Source: Microbacterium suwonense
Lineage (GTDB): Bacteria > Actinomycetota > Actinomycetes > Actinomycetales > Microbacteriaceae
Direction: 5' to 3'
NCBI RefSeq assembly: GCF_030296555.1
Contig: NZ_AP027728.1
Location: forward strand, 1,736,001 to 1,800,000
Length of the DNA stretch: 64,000 bases
A program made the translations under genes and the position numbers. The notes under the pieces were generated by a model. That model was not told the origin of the DNA. It saw only the letters and a list, made by a program, of their open reading frames with translations, and did not search any database. Of this stretch, positions 1-9,265 are shown one piece after another. How positions within the stretch are numbered: the first letter of the stretch is position 1; every line of letters begins with the position of its first letter.

Positions 1-180
1 GTCGTCATCGTTCGCATGCAGCACCACGAACCCACCAAGGCTTACGTCGCCCGCCGGATCACCGAAGGAAAGACGAAGTCTGAGATCATCCGGTGTCTGA
101 AACGACTCCTCGCCCGCGAAATCTGGGCCGCGATGCGCCCCATCCGCGAATCCCGACCACCTCTCCAAATCGCGGCTTGA
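1..180 (+). pseudogene. IS110-family transposase, C-terminal fragment
   Basis: The frame is open from the window edge to a TGA at 178-180 and encodes the last 59 residues of a transposase. The stretch AYVARRITEGKTKSEIIRCL followed by KRLLAREIW matches the usual C-terminus of IS110/IS116/IS902 transposases, where a TEG-(K/S)-E-IIRCLKR-(Y/L)-(V/L)-ARE motif precedes the stop. The start lies outside the window, so it is not known whether the element is intact upstream. It is directly followed by pieces of other transposase families, which suggests it is part of a graveyard. Confidence 0.7.
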
Positions 181-202
181 CAGATATAGGAGCATCAACG
201 CG

Positions 203-430
203 ATGGCCGAGGCGGTGAACAACCTCTACAAGACCGAGCTCATCCGTCAGCGCGGCCCCTGGCGGACAGTCGAGCAGGTCGAGCTCGCGACCCTCGAATG
301 GGTGTGGTGGTGGAACAACTCACGGCTCCACGGAGAGCTCGACATGCGCACCCCCATCGAGGTCGAGGACGCGTACTACGCTGGCCAAGAATCAGGCCAA
401 CCGGCACCTGCCGGACAAGGCTCCCGATAG
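203..430 (+). pseudogene. IS3-family transposase (OrfB integrase), C-terminal fragment
   Basis: This 75-codon frame carries the C-terminal part of an IS3-type integrase core: AEAVNNLYKTELIRQRGPW, then WRTVEQVELATLEWVWWWNN, then SRLHGELDMRTPIEVE. The family normally has about 280 residues with a DDE triad; only the region after the catalytic Glu remains, and the upstream sequence belongs to an IS110 remnant. The ATG at 203 is only the first in-frame Met and there is no reason to think it is used. Confidence 0.7.
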
Positions 431-434
431 GAAC

Positions 435-551
435 GAAAGTCAGGCCGATTCACACCTCCGCGGCTCCGCGCTCGGCTTCCGCAATCTCACCAACTACGTC
501 GCCCGGTCGCTGCTCGAAGCCGGAGGCTTCAGACCCGCACTACACCCTTGA
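435..551 (+). pseudogene. probable ISL3-family transposase, C-terminal remnant
   Basis: A short frame ending with TGA at 549-551 reads ALGFRNLTNYVARSLLEAGG followed by FRPALHP. This resembles the extreme C-terminus of actinobacterial ISL3-type transposases (RN-(L/P)-xNY-(I/V)-AR-SLLE pattern). Only about 38 codons are left, and both sides are IS3 fragments, so this is debris. The family assignment is from memory of the motif and is moderate at best. Confidence 0.4.
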
Positions 552-600
552 TTACGAAGAGCCGCTTTACTGAAAGCCTCGTGATCAACGTGTTGCGACG

Positions 601-900
601 ACTGCTGGAATCCAAGCGAAGGACGGGTGGGTCTATTGCGCCGCCGTGATCGACGCGTTCAGCCGCCGGATCGTGGGGTGGTCGATCTCGGACCGGATCA
701 CCGCCGAGATCGTCGTCGACGCGCTCGAAATGGCCCGGTGGCGGCGCCGCCCCGCACCCGGAACCGTGGTCCACGCAGACAGAGGAGCTCAATACACCTC
801 CTGGCTCTTCGGGCATCGGCTCCGTCAGGCCGGCCTGCTCGGCTCGATGGGCAGAGTCGCGTCCAGCGTCGACAACGCGCTCATCGAGAGCTTCTGCCCA
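601..900 (+). pseudogene. IS3-family transposase (OrfB integrase), central fragment
   Basis: An open frame upstream of any start reads DGWVYCAAVIDAFSRRIVGW, then VVHADRGAQYTS, then ASSVDNALIESF. This is the rve/DDE integrase core of IS3 OrfB, including the second Asp (HADRG) and the Glu (ALIESF). The homology stops at about 896-900, where an inverted IS256 fragment begins, so the C-terminus was lost by insertion or deletion. It may once have been joined to the C-terminal piece at 203-430, but order and spacing are wrong for a simple interruption. Confidence 0.7.
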
Positions 901-914
901 CGCGCGGTGAACGA

Positions 915-1268
915 CAGCACGATCTCGTCAATCCCATCCAGTCGGCGATGCCGCTTGCGGACGATCTTCGGCTCAAATGAACCGTCCCGATCCCCGGGGA
1001 CGTCGATCTACACCACCGTCTTAGACCTGGTGCCGTTGCGCGCGTTCTCGTTGTCGGAGCCCTGGTGCTTCTCGTAACCGAGGTGCTCGGTCATCTCAGC
1101 TTCCAGCGCGGTCTCCAGCACCGTCTTGGTCAGCCCACCCAGTAAGCGTCCCGGCGTGCCAAGGCTGACACCTTGCTCCCTCGCTTGCGTGAGCAGCAGC
1201 TCCGCGACCTGTTTATCATCGATGATCTCTCCCGTCACAGGATAGATAATCTCGATGGGCTGGGTCAT
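915..1268 (-). pseudogene. IS256-family (mutator-type) transposase, truncated N-terminus
   Basis: From an ATG at 1268 preceded by AAAGGAAAGG the frame reads a typical IS256/mutator N-terminus, including ALEAEMTEHLGYEKHQ and NENARNGTRSKTV. After that it hits a stop at about 1008. The homology resumes in another frame with DVPGDRDGSFEPKIV and RKRHRRLDGIDEIV, down to about position 915, where it ends abruptly against the IS3 fragment. So about 115 of about 400 residues remain, with a small internal deletion. The catalytic DDE domain is missing. Confidence 0.75.
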
Positions 1269-1579
1269 TGCCTTTCCTTTCGGTCAGCCAGTCTCAGATC
1301 CACTGTTTTTCTGACAGCCTCTGGTCACGCGCCGGATGGGCAGGCAGGGCATGACACGCCCGAACCCATCCACACGTTTTGGCCTATAAGCCGCAAGTTC
1401 CACCCCAGAGGAGCGGGAAAGAGCTGTCGCTCCCTCGCGCGCCGTGCTCGAAATCTCCAGAACGAGCGTCGGCTACTCGATCATCCGTACTTCAAGCATA
1501 TCAACAACCTCTCATATGCCAGGACGCACCGATAATACCAACACCACTGACGCAATCTCGGTAGTTCTCAATTGGACAC
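1269..1579. other. intergenic spacer between IS debris and polysaccharide locus
   Basis: About 310 bases without a supportable gene. Several short frames exist on the plus strand but none has protein-like composition or a recognisable motif. Base composition is lower in GC than the rest of the window. I see no clear inverted repeat that could be assigned as an IS end. Confidence 0.4.
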
Positions 1580-2866
1580 TCACGCGATTGATATACGCCC
1601 GTCATCGACCGCATCCGTCGCGACAGGAAGTGCGGTTCGATGGCTCAGGCGCTCCCAGACTACCAGCGCGAATACCAACGGTATGAGCGCAGCGAATGCC
1701 GCTACATGCAGAACGACAAGTAATACGAGAATCACCGTCAGACCGGCACGCGGCAACGCATCACGAACACGGTTCGCCCACCTGCACATAAATCCAAGGA
1801 GCAGGGGCGCAACTGCATACCCCGCGACCCCGATATTACTAATCCATTCTTCATACCAACTGGTTGTGATCCCGTATCCCCAAAGTTGAGGCGGCGATAG
1901 GAAGACTGCCGATGTAAAGTACTGAGAATAGGGCAAGGGTTTCTCGGGCCAAATAGCGCGCGGAACAAGTTGCCCAACATATAGAGGCAATGTTGTTCCC
2001 ACCTCCGGTAAGACACGAATACGCTCAGGATTTTGCTGCGCAAATATCGACAAGCGAATCTGGCTATCGCGGCCATAGTCGATGCGGAAACCTTGATAAC
2101 TATTCGCCGTCACAATTTCACTGCGGAGTTCGGCTTGGTACCCCACAGAAAATGTCGCGAAAGCGATGAGAGAGATACAACCAATCGCGATCAATCGCCA
2201 CCCTCGCATAAGCCCACGTTGCCAGAACGCGAAGAACAATCCACCGAGAATCATTGCGACCGTTGCGCGCTTTCCGCTCAACCATGCACCGGCCGACAGC
2301 GCGATCAAAATACTCAGAACGAGTGCCGGTGAAATCCTATCAGCAGAAAGGAGCAGCGCCACCGCAGCAACAATTGCTGCTTGCACGGCGAACGAGACTA
2401 TCGAATGATAATCGGCGACCCCTCCCGTAAACCCGCTCAACTGGGATACACCGTAGTTCAAATAGATCGATGGCCGAGGACCCAAAAGTGCGACGGGAAC
2501 CGGGCTAACGAGGATTAACGCACAGAGCACGCGCAGGACTCGAGGCAGACGGTAGGGATCGTAGCTATGCGCTCTCGCGACGCGCCTCTTAGCGCCGACC
2601 GTCGCCGTCAGATATAGAAGCGGAAATATTGCTGATACATACACAAGATATATCGAACGCGTCGGCTCATCGTCCTGAGCGATCTGCAGGCCAGGATACC
2701 GAACTAGATCGGGCTCGCCCGACACCAAATCATATAGAAGGGGTAGCGCAAGGAAAGCATATGTAACCAACAAGACCGGGTGAACTATCGCCGTGTTCCC
2801 CTTGCGCATCTTCCGAAGGGACACAAATGCCCACAAGGTTGACCATAGAAGAACTAAAACAGTCAT
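1580..2866 (-). CDS. Wzy-like O-antigen/oligosaccharide repeat-unit polymerase
   Basis: A polytopic membrane protein (about 428 aa) with about ten or more hydrophobic segments and a long extracytoplasmic loop. The loop contains LPEVGTTLPLYVGQLVPRAI followed by WPEKP and GYGITTSWYEEWISNIGVAG. The same PRAIW-(A/P)-(D/E)-KP pattern followed by an acidic loop is in the second polymerase at 43.3-44.8 kb. This family joins lipid-linked repeat units on the outer face of the membrane. An ATG at 2866 preceded by GGAG is preferred; the frame also extends to a TTG at 2908. It is the last gene of the minus-strand locus, next to IS debris. Sequence divergence is high in Wzy proteins, so the call rests on topology, the loop motif and context. 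Confidence 0.75.
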   Translation of the reverse strand: MTVLVLLWSTLWAFVSLRKMRKGNTAIVHPVLLVTYAFLALPLLYDLVSGEPDLVRYPGLQIAQDDEPTRSIYLVYVSAIFPLLYLTATVGAKRRVARAHSYDPYRLPRVLRVLCALILVSPVPVALLGPRPSIYLNYGVSQLSGFTGGVADYHSIVSFAVQAAIVAAVALLLSADRISPALVLSILIALSAGAWLSGKRATVAMILGGLFFAFWQRGLMRGWRLIAIGCISLIAFATFSVGYQAELRSEIVTANSYQGFRIDYGRDSQIRLSIFAQQNPERIRVLPEVGTTLPLYVGQLVPRAIWPEKPLPYSQYFTSAVFLSPPQLWGYGITTSWYEEWISNIGVAGYAVAPLLLGFMCRWANRVRDALPRAGLTVILVLLVVLHVAAFAALIPLVFALVVWERLSHRTALPVATDAVDDGRISIA

Positions 2867-3727
2867 GATTGACAATCTCCAATAGTCATACTCAGCAAGT
2901 AGTTCCAACTGCTTTTAACTGACTTCGTGACATCAGCAAGATGTGGGGAGAGATGAAGCGACGACACACACCATCCAGCCCGAGCAAAGATACCAGGTGC
3001 CATCGAAACCTGCGGGAGAGAGTACCCGGTCACGTTGGCGCTCTCACGTGCGGACGTACCCTCGGATTCACAGAAACCCACAATCGTGTTCGATTGCAAC
3101 AGCTCTGACGCGACAGTAGACGAGGCGACAGGCTGGTGACGGTCTTGCCGCAGCTTGGATGTCGCGACTCACCACCGCTCCAGTGGCGGTCCTCGCACGG
3201 GGGCGACGCGCACACATCTCCAGCACAACCATTGGGCCCCTCCCCTCGGCGTCTACGCCGCTTCGAATCGACTCTTCGACGCTCTCCCTTGGAACAATCG
3301 GTGTGGCTTCGTCTCGGCTCGCACCGCGCACAGCCACATTCGTGGCAAACTTAAGCCCCACTCCGATGTCGGCTAACGCCCAATCGACGACAGTGCAGTC
3401 TTCTCCGACGCCGCCTGCGTCAATGCGCATCCGCCGATCAGAACGACCTATGATGGCACTGTTGCTCGCACCGCGAGGAGAACTGCCGGCAAGATGCGCA
3501 TCGCTCTCAAACTTGGCATCGCGAACTGAGTCCTCGAGCGGTCTCCGCTTAAGTCGCAAGTCGGTGCCTTGCGTGAGGTGCAGCCCTTTCCACGCAAGAC
3601 ATGTACTCCGCTGGCGGCATTTCTCCAGTCGTCCCGATATCTGAACAGTTCTATGCCACGCCGCTACCCCATCCGCACTACTGAACATCGACACCAGTCC
3701 TGATCCTGCTAGTCATCGTGCTTAAGT
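2867..3727. other. about 860-bp stretch without a defendable gene
   Basis: This gap separates the Wzy-like and Wzx-like genes in an otherwise tightly packed minus-strand operon. Overlapping open frames exist on both strands, none with a start, ribosome site and recognisable domain together. The best candidate is described separately (3068-3694, minus). GC content is lower than the window average, as in the flanking wzx/wzy genes. A lost or degraded glycosyltransferase or acyltransferase gene is the natural guess, but the sequence does not prove it. Confidence 0.4.
3068..3694 (-). pseudogene. possible degraded coding sequence, function unknown
   Basis: A 208-codon open frame between the wzx- and wzy-like genes and on their strand. 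Its central part (for example DCTVVDWALADIGVG, ATNVAVRGASRDEATPIVP, PRESVEESIRSGVDAEGRG) has acidic and Val/Ala-rich composition like a real protein. The opposite-strand frame is Ser/Thr/Pro/Ala/Arg-rich, as is usual for an antisense shadow. The two ends look like noise, which suggests a gene broken by indels. I cannot assign a family; a sugar-modifying enzyme is only a context guess. Confidence 0.2.
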
Positions 3728-4975
3728 TCAAAGTTGCACTGTCGAGGCTGATCCATTTGCTAGCGATCTTCGCCGCCCTATGCCTCGACGCAAGAGTCCC
3801 GAGACGGCGACGAGAAGCATCGCGGAATACGCAATCGATACCCCAAAGGCCGCGCCGATCACGCCAAAGCCAGGAGTCAGAATGAAGACCGCGCCAACCA
3901 TGGCGACGCTGCCTACAATGCCGGATATACTGGCCCACCATGGGTAGTTGTAGCCTGCGAGCCCTCTGGAAATGACCAGGTAAGGTGCGAGCGCTAGCTC
4001 CCCCAACAACAACACACGGACTATTGGGACAGAGGCTTCGTATTCCGCCCCAAAGACTAGAGGCATCAACCACGGCGCGGCGATGGCGAGCACCAATGCA
4101 TACAATGCTGTCATGCCGAGGGCCGCCAAACTCCAAAGCGCGAGCCGGCGGACTCCTAGTTTCCGAACTGCTGCCTCTCGGTAAACGACTTGGCCGAGCG
4201 AGTTGGAGACAACCTGCGTCAACGCTGCCGGAGTGACAGCAACCGCGTAGATCCCTACTGTGTGCGAGCTCACGAGTACGCCGAGGAGCAAGAGGTCAAG
4301 TCGGAAGGCTAGAGCCTGGCCGAGCGACATGCCCCAGAATCGCAGCCCGTGTCGCAGCAACAATCGCCCATGGTCCACGGCAAGTGCCCCAGAGTGAAAC
4401 CCGCGATCAAGGCGAATCAACAGCAGCGAGATCGTCGTACGCCCGACGAAGCCCACCAGGTAAGCACCGATTGCGACAGCGACGTTATCGACGTGCAGGA
4501 AGAACGCCACCAGTAGTACTACTGCTGTAATGGCGTGTCCCGAGGTGTTCACCGCCGCCGAACGGCTGGTCTTTCCTATGGCGTTCAGCACATCCAGAAG
4601 CTGGCTACTCGCAAAGTTGGCGATTCCCAAGAGCATGATTACTGCACACACTGCGAAACCAACGGGTATCGCTCCAGAGAAGCAGAAGAGAACCAGTGCA
4701 CCCACCACGGCCACGCAGTTGAGACCGACGAGTCGCAAACTGACGGATGCATAAGTACGGAAGCTCGCCCACTCCGCCCTTGGTTGAAACGTCCTCACCG
4801 CCGCATTTGTGCCGACCGAGGAGAGAACGTAGCTCATCGACGAGATCGTTATCGCAAGCGCTAGGACCCCACGGTCCCCAGGGCTCAATAGTCTGGCGGT
4901 GAGAATACCGTTGAGCAAGCTGCAGAATAGACCAAAGAAGTTCCACAGGATGGCGCCGAATGCTTCCCTACGCAT
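3728..4975 (-). CDS. Wzx-like oligosaccharide flippase (MATE/MOP superfamily)
   Basis: A 415-residue membrane protein with about 12 predicted hydrophobic segments. It starts MRREAFGAILWNFFGLFC and includes GILTARLLSPGDRGVLALA, the N-terminal signature common in the polysaccharide transport family (LxxRLLGPxxRG). Proteins of this family flip undecaprenyl-PP-linked repeat units across the membrane. The ATG at 4975 has GGGAAG a few bases upstream and lies 18 bases after the preceding GT4 gene, so the two are probably co-transcribed. GC is visibly lower than in the right half of the window. Together with the Wzy-like protein it defines the first of two Wzx/Wzy pairs in this region. Confidence 0.85.
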   Translation of the reverse strand: MRREAFGAILWNFFGLFCSLLNGILTARLLSPGDRGVLALAITISSMSYVLSSVGTNAAVRTFQPRAEWASFRTYASVSLRLVGLNCVAVVGALVLFCFSGAIPVGFAVCAVIMLLGIANFASSQLLDVLNAIGKTSRSAAVNTSGHAITAVVLLVAFFLHVDNVAVAIGAYLVGFVGRTTISLLLIRLDRGFHSGALAVDHGRLLLRHGLRFWGMSLGQALAFRLDLLLLGVLVSSHTVGIYAVAVTPAALTQVVSNSLGQVVYREAAVRKLGVRRLALWSLAALGMTALYALVLAIAAPWLMPLVFGAEYEASVPIVRVLLLGELALAPYLVISRGLAGYNYPWWASISGIVGSVAMVGAVFILTPGFGVIGAAFGVSIAYSAMLLVAVSGLLRRGIGRRRSLANGSASTVQL

Positions 4976-4993
4976 CGCTTCCCAACTCTGCCT

Positions 4994-6142
4994 TCACGAC
5001 TGGAACCCGTCACTTGGGGCCTGACCTGGCGCAGTCCACAGGTTGACGTATCCTCTCGCGGACTCCTGGATGTCAAAAGGAGTTCCCACGATCTGCTCGG
5101 CACGTGCAGCCCGAGAGCCCTCTGCGGACTCGTCGAGAAGTTCTACGATTGCCGTGGCCCAAGATTCGTCGCCTTGATCAGGATCAAGCAGACGAATTGG
5201 TAGACCGGGAACAGACTCCACGATATATCTGACGCCTGGAAGGTCGGACGAGACAACAGGGAGTCCTGAGGCGAGCGCCTCAATGACGACGCCGGGCAAT
5301 CCTTCGAGCGTCGACGTGAAGAGGAAGAGATCTGCCGCTGCCAAGTAGTCCGACACATTGTCGACTTCGCCAACGAATCGAACCCGCGACGAATCCACAC
5401 CAGGAGACAGCTCAGCAAGGATCCCCTTGCGATGTGTCTCCGCCTCCTCGGCATCTCGCCCGTCACGGCCGACGAACACGAGTTGGCAGTCTGGTAATCG
5501 CGTCGTCAAAGCAGAGATGACTCTTGCCGCCTTCTCACGGTTCTTGGTGGGCAGATCCCCTCGTCCAACATGAACCACAATCGGGACTGCCTCTGGCATG
5601 CCCAGCATGGCGCTGCGCTCACCGACAGCGAACTCAGACGTCTGTACTCCGTTCACGACGACTTCACAACGCGAGTCGTCCCGCCAGTTGGGGTTCCAGG
5701 CAAGTGTCAGATTGTCAGGTGTCAACCCCACGATCTTCGTCGCGAAGAGCCCGATCATCTCTCGCAGGACACGGTGCCTGGCGAGCTTCAACCACGAGAT
5801 CCCGACCTTTTGTCCATCCGACTGGAAGTGCGCGATCCGTCTCGGCACGCGCGCGATCCACGCACCAAAGAGCAACAAACCGCTGGTATACATGATGTTC
5901 GAATGCAACACGGAGATGCCCAACCTCCGTAGCAGGATGACGAACCTGAACACGAAGAACACGCTCTGCACCGGGAGGTAGTGAAGTCGGACTCCGGCCG
6001 CACGATAGTCGTCATCAAGCGTGCCACGCTGGCCCGAACTAACCAGTACATGGTGTTCGATCCCCTCACCGTGCGTGAAACGGATCAACTCCAATGTCCG
6101 CCGCTCAACTCCGCCAGGGATCAATCGGCTGATGACATGCAT
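4994..6142 (-). CDS. GT4-family glycosyltransferase
   Basis: A GT-B fold glycosyltransferase of about 382 residues. The N-terminus MHVISRLIPGGVERRTLEL is the usual start of GT4 enzymes (VxxxxxxGGxExxxL acceptor-side loop). The C-terminal nucleotide-sugar domain contains DLFLFTSTLEGLPGVVIEAL and ASGLPVVSSDLPG, the E-x7-E region. It should add one sugar to the lipid-linked repeat unit at the cytoplasmic face. The frame stays open to 6325, but longer starts would overlap the upstream acetyltransferase. The conserved GT4 N-terminus begins at 6142, 22 bases after that gene ends; a start at 6232 is possible. Confidence 0.85.
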   Translation of the reverse strand: MHVISRLIPGGVERRTLELIRFTHGEGIEHHVLVSSGQRGTLDDDYRAAGVRLHYLPVQSVFFVFRFVILLRRLGISVLHSNIMYTSGLLLFGAWIARVPRRIAHFQSDGQKVGISWLKLARHRVLREMIGLFATKIVGLTPDNLTLAWNPNWRDDSRCEVVVNGVQTSEFAVGERSAMLGMPEAVPIVVHVGRGDLPTKNREKAARVISALTTRLPDCQLVFVGRDGRDAEEAETHRKGILAELSPGVDSSRVRFVGEVDNVSDYLAAADLFLFTSTLEGLPGVVIEALASGLPVVSSDLPGVRYIVESVPGLPIRLLDPDQGDESWATAIVELLDESAEGSRAARAEQIVGTPFDIQESARGYVNLWTAPGQAPSDGFQS

Positions 6143-6164
6143 CACCCGTGCTGTCTGGGTGGCC

Positions 6165-6767
6165 TCAGCCAACGGGTACCTCGCCAATCTTGCGTGCCGG
6201 AACTCCCGCCACGATCGATCCAGCCGGGACATCACGCGTGACCACAGCACCCGCCGCGACGATAGATCTCCCGTGGATCGTGACTCCTCCGAGTATCCGC
6301 ACACCGGCACCGATCCAGACATCATCTTCGATCACCGTGCTTCGCATACTCAGTTCTTGATCTCGGATCGGCACCCCGGGAGTCGACCAGGTATGCGTTG
6401 ACGAAAGGACTGTGGACTGATGCGCGATCGACACGTCGTTCCCAATCGATATGCCGCCGGTGGCGTCAATGTAGCAGGTGGGATGGATGCTGACCCGGGA
6501 CCCAATCTCCAACTGTTCGACGCCAAGCAAAATGCACTGGCTGTGCACATCAACCAAATCTCCGCAGGCCCTAGCGACAGAACGAAGCGCACTCAGGCGA
6601 ACGAGCCTTGATAAACGAGAATCCGACGTCTGACGGAACCTCACGAGACGCGAACGAAGCGGGTACGGCATCACCTTTACAAGAATGAACAGCATGCCGA
6701 TCTGTTTCCGATATCGTGCATAAACCGCGCGTCCGCGCGGAATAACTTCTTCATCACTCATTCTCAT
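6165..6767 (-). CDS. hexapeptide-repeat sugar O-acetyltransferase (WcaF/CysE-like)
   Basis: About 200 residues with left-handed beta-helix repeats. Visible motifs are IGNDVSIAHQSTVLSSTHTW, DVWIGAGVRILGGVTIHGRS and VAAGAVVTRDVPAGSIVAGV followed by PARKIGE, the hallmark C-terminus of the NodL/WcaF/maltose acetyltransferase group. It probably transfers an acetyl group from acetyl-CoA to a sugar of the repeat unit. The ATG at 6767 overlaps the TGA of the preceding GT4 gene (TGATG), which fixes the start and implies translational coupling. The frame extends further upstream, but that part is the out-of-frame shadow of the GT4 gene. Confidence 0.85.
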   Translation of the reverse strand: MRMSDEEVIPRGRAVYARYRKQIGMLFILVKVMPYPLRSRLVRFRQTSDSRLSRLVRLSALRSVARACGDLVDVHSQCILLGVEQLEIGSRVSIHPTCYIDATGGISIGNDVSIAHQSTVLSSTHTWSTPGVPIRDQELSMRSTVIEDDVWIGAGVRILGGVTIHGRSIVAAGAVVTRDVPAGSIVAGVPARKIGEVPVG

Positions 6768-7968
6768 CAGCGCACCTTCGCCACGATGAACCGTCGAATG
6801 AAGTCTGACATTAGCGCCGCACCCGAATGGTTGGACCATATATCGCGAGCACGTTCCCGTTGGCTGCGAGCCAGATCTGCCACTAGAACCGGGCGCTCCA
6901 GAAAGTATTCCAGCCTTTCGACCAGCGCGGACGACGAGTTGGGTTCGAAGACACACTCGGGATCCAGCACTTCTGGAATCCCCCCACGTTCGACCCCAAG
7001 GAGAACACGCCTGCCAACATTGCCTCGAGAAGCGCCTTGGGCATCCCCTCCGTACGTGAAGGCATCACAAAGATGTCATGTCGCCGCACCTCAGCGATGA
7101 CATCATCACTCGTTCCGACCTGGCGCAGAAACTTGACATCATCCAGGCCCAATCTCTCGGCCTGAAGCTCCAGATCGTCGTGAACACGTCCGTCGCCCAC
7201 CAGCGTCAATCTCACATCGCGCCCTCTCGCACGCAGTTCAGCCACTGCCGCGATGAGAACATCATGCCCCTTGTAGCTCTGCTGCTGGGACCCGACAGCG
7301 ATGAGAGTGACCGGACTGGTGGCCGAATTTTGCTGATAAGCCTTCGGCGCCGCCTCCACTGTGCTCGACGCCAGTCTAAGATTGGTCCGTGCCAGTGTCA
7401 GAGCATCGGCTGCAGCTGGATATTCTCGCTGTAACGTCCTGAGAGTGACGTAGACGACAGCGTCAGCTGAGCGAACTACGTTCCGAGTCGCACGACGAGC
7501 CTTTTTCGCCAGGATGGACCGAAGGCCGAATGGCGCAATGGAAGTAGCAACGCTTGTAGGATCCCCAATCAACCTCACGATCAAGCGCGCCCCGATCGTT
7601 TTGACGCGCTTCGAAACCATCGCTGAGATCGAGCTAGGAGCCCATAGCCCATAGACGACCGCAGGATCCCTTATATGAGACGCGAGGAACTTCCCGATCG
7701 CTCTTGAACGGAACAAAAATCCAATAGGACCATCATAATACGGCAGCGGAATGACGTCGTCCGCCTGCGCACCGACAAGATATCCGTCGTCGGAAACAGA
7801 CTTCGATGATATACGAGCGTACAGGACCACTCTCGAGAACGACTCGCGGAAGGGTTCCCATTCCTCCTCCGCCATCAGAGGCGTCTTGGCCCTCAGACGA
7901 CCCTCGGAGTCTGTGTGCAGGCGTACCACGGTGAAGAACCGTAATTCCGGTCTGTCAAAACTCGACAT
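6767..7968 (-). CDS. GT4-family glycosyltransferase, frameshifted as read
   Basis: A GT-B glycosyltransferase whose frame 1 (from ATG 7968) covers the N-terminal domain and the C-terminal motifs VTLIAVGSQQQSYKGHDVLI, VGDGRVHDDLELQAERLGL and FVMPSRTEGMPKALLEAML. The expected SNVGGIPEVLDPE is broken inside a run of six G (plus-strand C 6980-6985). Adding one G restores GGIPEVLDPECVFEPNSSSA and the C-terminus ending at 6767, exactly where the acetyltransferase starts. Corrected length is about 400 aa. The C-terminal part is well conserved, which argues against decay. It belongs to the minus-strand operon and follows the UDP-sugar dehydrogenase by 26 bases. Confidence 0.8.
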
Positions 7969-7994
7969 ATCAAAACCCTCGTGCAGATTCGACG

Positions 7995-9265
7995 CTAGAG
8001 GCGCAGATCGGAGTCATCGACAGGTAGTCCGTACTTGAGGTCGTAGAGGATATGCTCTTCGCGACCGTACGCGTGGATCTTCGTCGCGCCAAGCGCGATG
8101 AACTCTCTGTGCGCAACGGCGAGAATGATCGCGTCGTAGGCACCGTTTTCGGGAGACTCGACCAGATTCACGCCGTACGCTGACCGAGCATCGGCGACCT
8201 TAACCAGGGATCGCACACATCGACGCGGATCTCGTAATCCTCCAGCTCTCGAATGATGTCGACCACGCGCGTGTTCCGCAGATCCGGTGTGTTTTCTTTG
8301 AACGTCAGGCCCAACACCAGGACGCGCGCGCCCTGCACTTGAATTCGTTGCTTGGTCATGCGCTTGACGAGCTGGGAGGCAACGTATGCACCCATCCCAT
8401 CATTCAGCCGTCGACCCGCAAGGATTATCTCGGGGTGATAGCCGACCGATTGTGCCTTGTACGTCAGATAGTAGGGATCGACTCCGATGCAGTGACCTCC
8501 GACGAGACCAGGGCGGAACGGCAGGAAGTTCCATTTCGAGCCAGCGGCTTGCAGTACGGACTCCGTGTCGATCCCCAGCCGGTTGAATAGGATAGCCAAC
8601 TCATTGATCAGCGCGATATTCACATCACGCTGGGTGTTCTCGATGACCTTGGCTGCCTCCGCGACTTTGATCGACGACGCACGGTGCGTACCCACCGCCA
8701 CGACCGTTCGATAGAGGGCATCCACGAAGTCCGCAGCCTCTGGTGTTGATCCCGAAGTCACCTTGACGATGTTCTTGACGCGATGCTCTTTGTCGCCCGG
8801 ATTGATACGTTCCGGACTGTAGCCGACGAAGAAGTCGGTGTTGAACTTCAGTCCCGAAGTCGCCTCCAGCACAGGGACACACTCTTCCTCGGTCGCGCCC
8901 GGATACACCGTCGATTCATAGATCACGACGTCGCCGACAGACAGGTGGCGGGCGATCGCCGTCGTCGCGGAGAGGACGGGCCCCAGGTCAGGCCGCTTGT
9001 GCGCATCGATTGGAGTGGGAGTTGTCACGATGTAGACATTTGCAGCCTCCAAAGCGGACTCATCGCTGGTGAACTCGATGTTCGTTGAGGCCAACTCCGC
9101 GTCGTCAACTTCGAGCGTCCTGTCATTTCCCGCGCGAAGCTCCGCAATTCTGCGGTCGTTGATGTCATAGCCGATGACTCTACGGTGCTTGCCGAACTCA
9201 ACGGCCAGCGGCAGTCCCACGTAGCCGAGCCCGACGACCGCGAGCTTCATATCGTCGAGATTCAT
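7995..9265 (-). CDS. UDP-N-acetylhexosamine 6-dehydrogenase (WbpA/WbpO/TviB type), frameshifted as read
   Basis: A UDP-glucose/GDP-mannose dehydrogenase family enzyme. The N-terminus has the NAD-binding motif [17 protein letters not shown]. It also shows [41 protein letters not shown] and the active-site loop [20 protein letters not shown], then [16 protein letters not shown]. The frame breaks near 8200-8206: reading TGG-GTT-AAG instead of TGG-TTA-AGG restores [15 protein letters not shown] and the C-terminus to 7995. Corrected length is about 423 aa, normal for the family. The ATG at 9265 overlaps the epimerase stop (ATGA). The product should be a UDP-HexNAcA; the epimerase neighbour makes UDP-GalNAcA a reasonable guess. 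Confidence 0.85.

Noticed and set aside
3159..3644. 161-codon plus-strand frame in the wzx-wzy gap
   Set aside because: Ser/Thr/Pro/Arg-rich composition typical of an antisense frame; the minus-strand alternative is slightly more protein-like, though also unproven.
6980..6985. G-run as a phase-variation switch in a glycosyltransferase
   Set aside because: Attractive for a polysaccharide gene, but the run is short and the same kind of single G/C loss is found in ten or so unrelated places, including a catabolic gene. Sequencing error is simpler.
8339..8590. Small plus-strand ORFs inside the dehydrogenase gene
   Set aside because: Fully antisense to a conserved enzyme, no ribosome site, no similarity.
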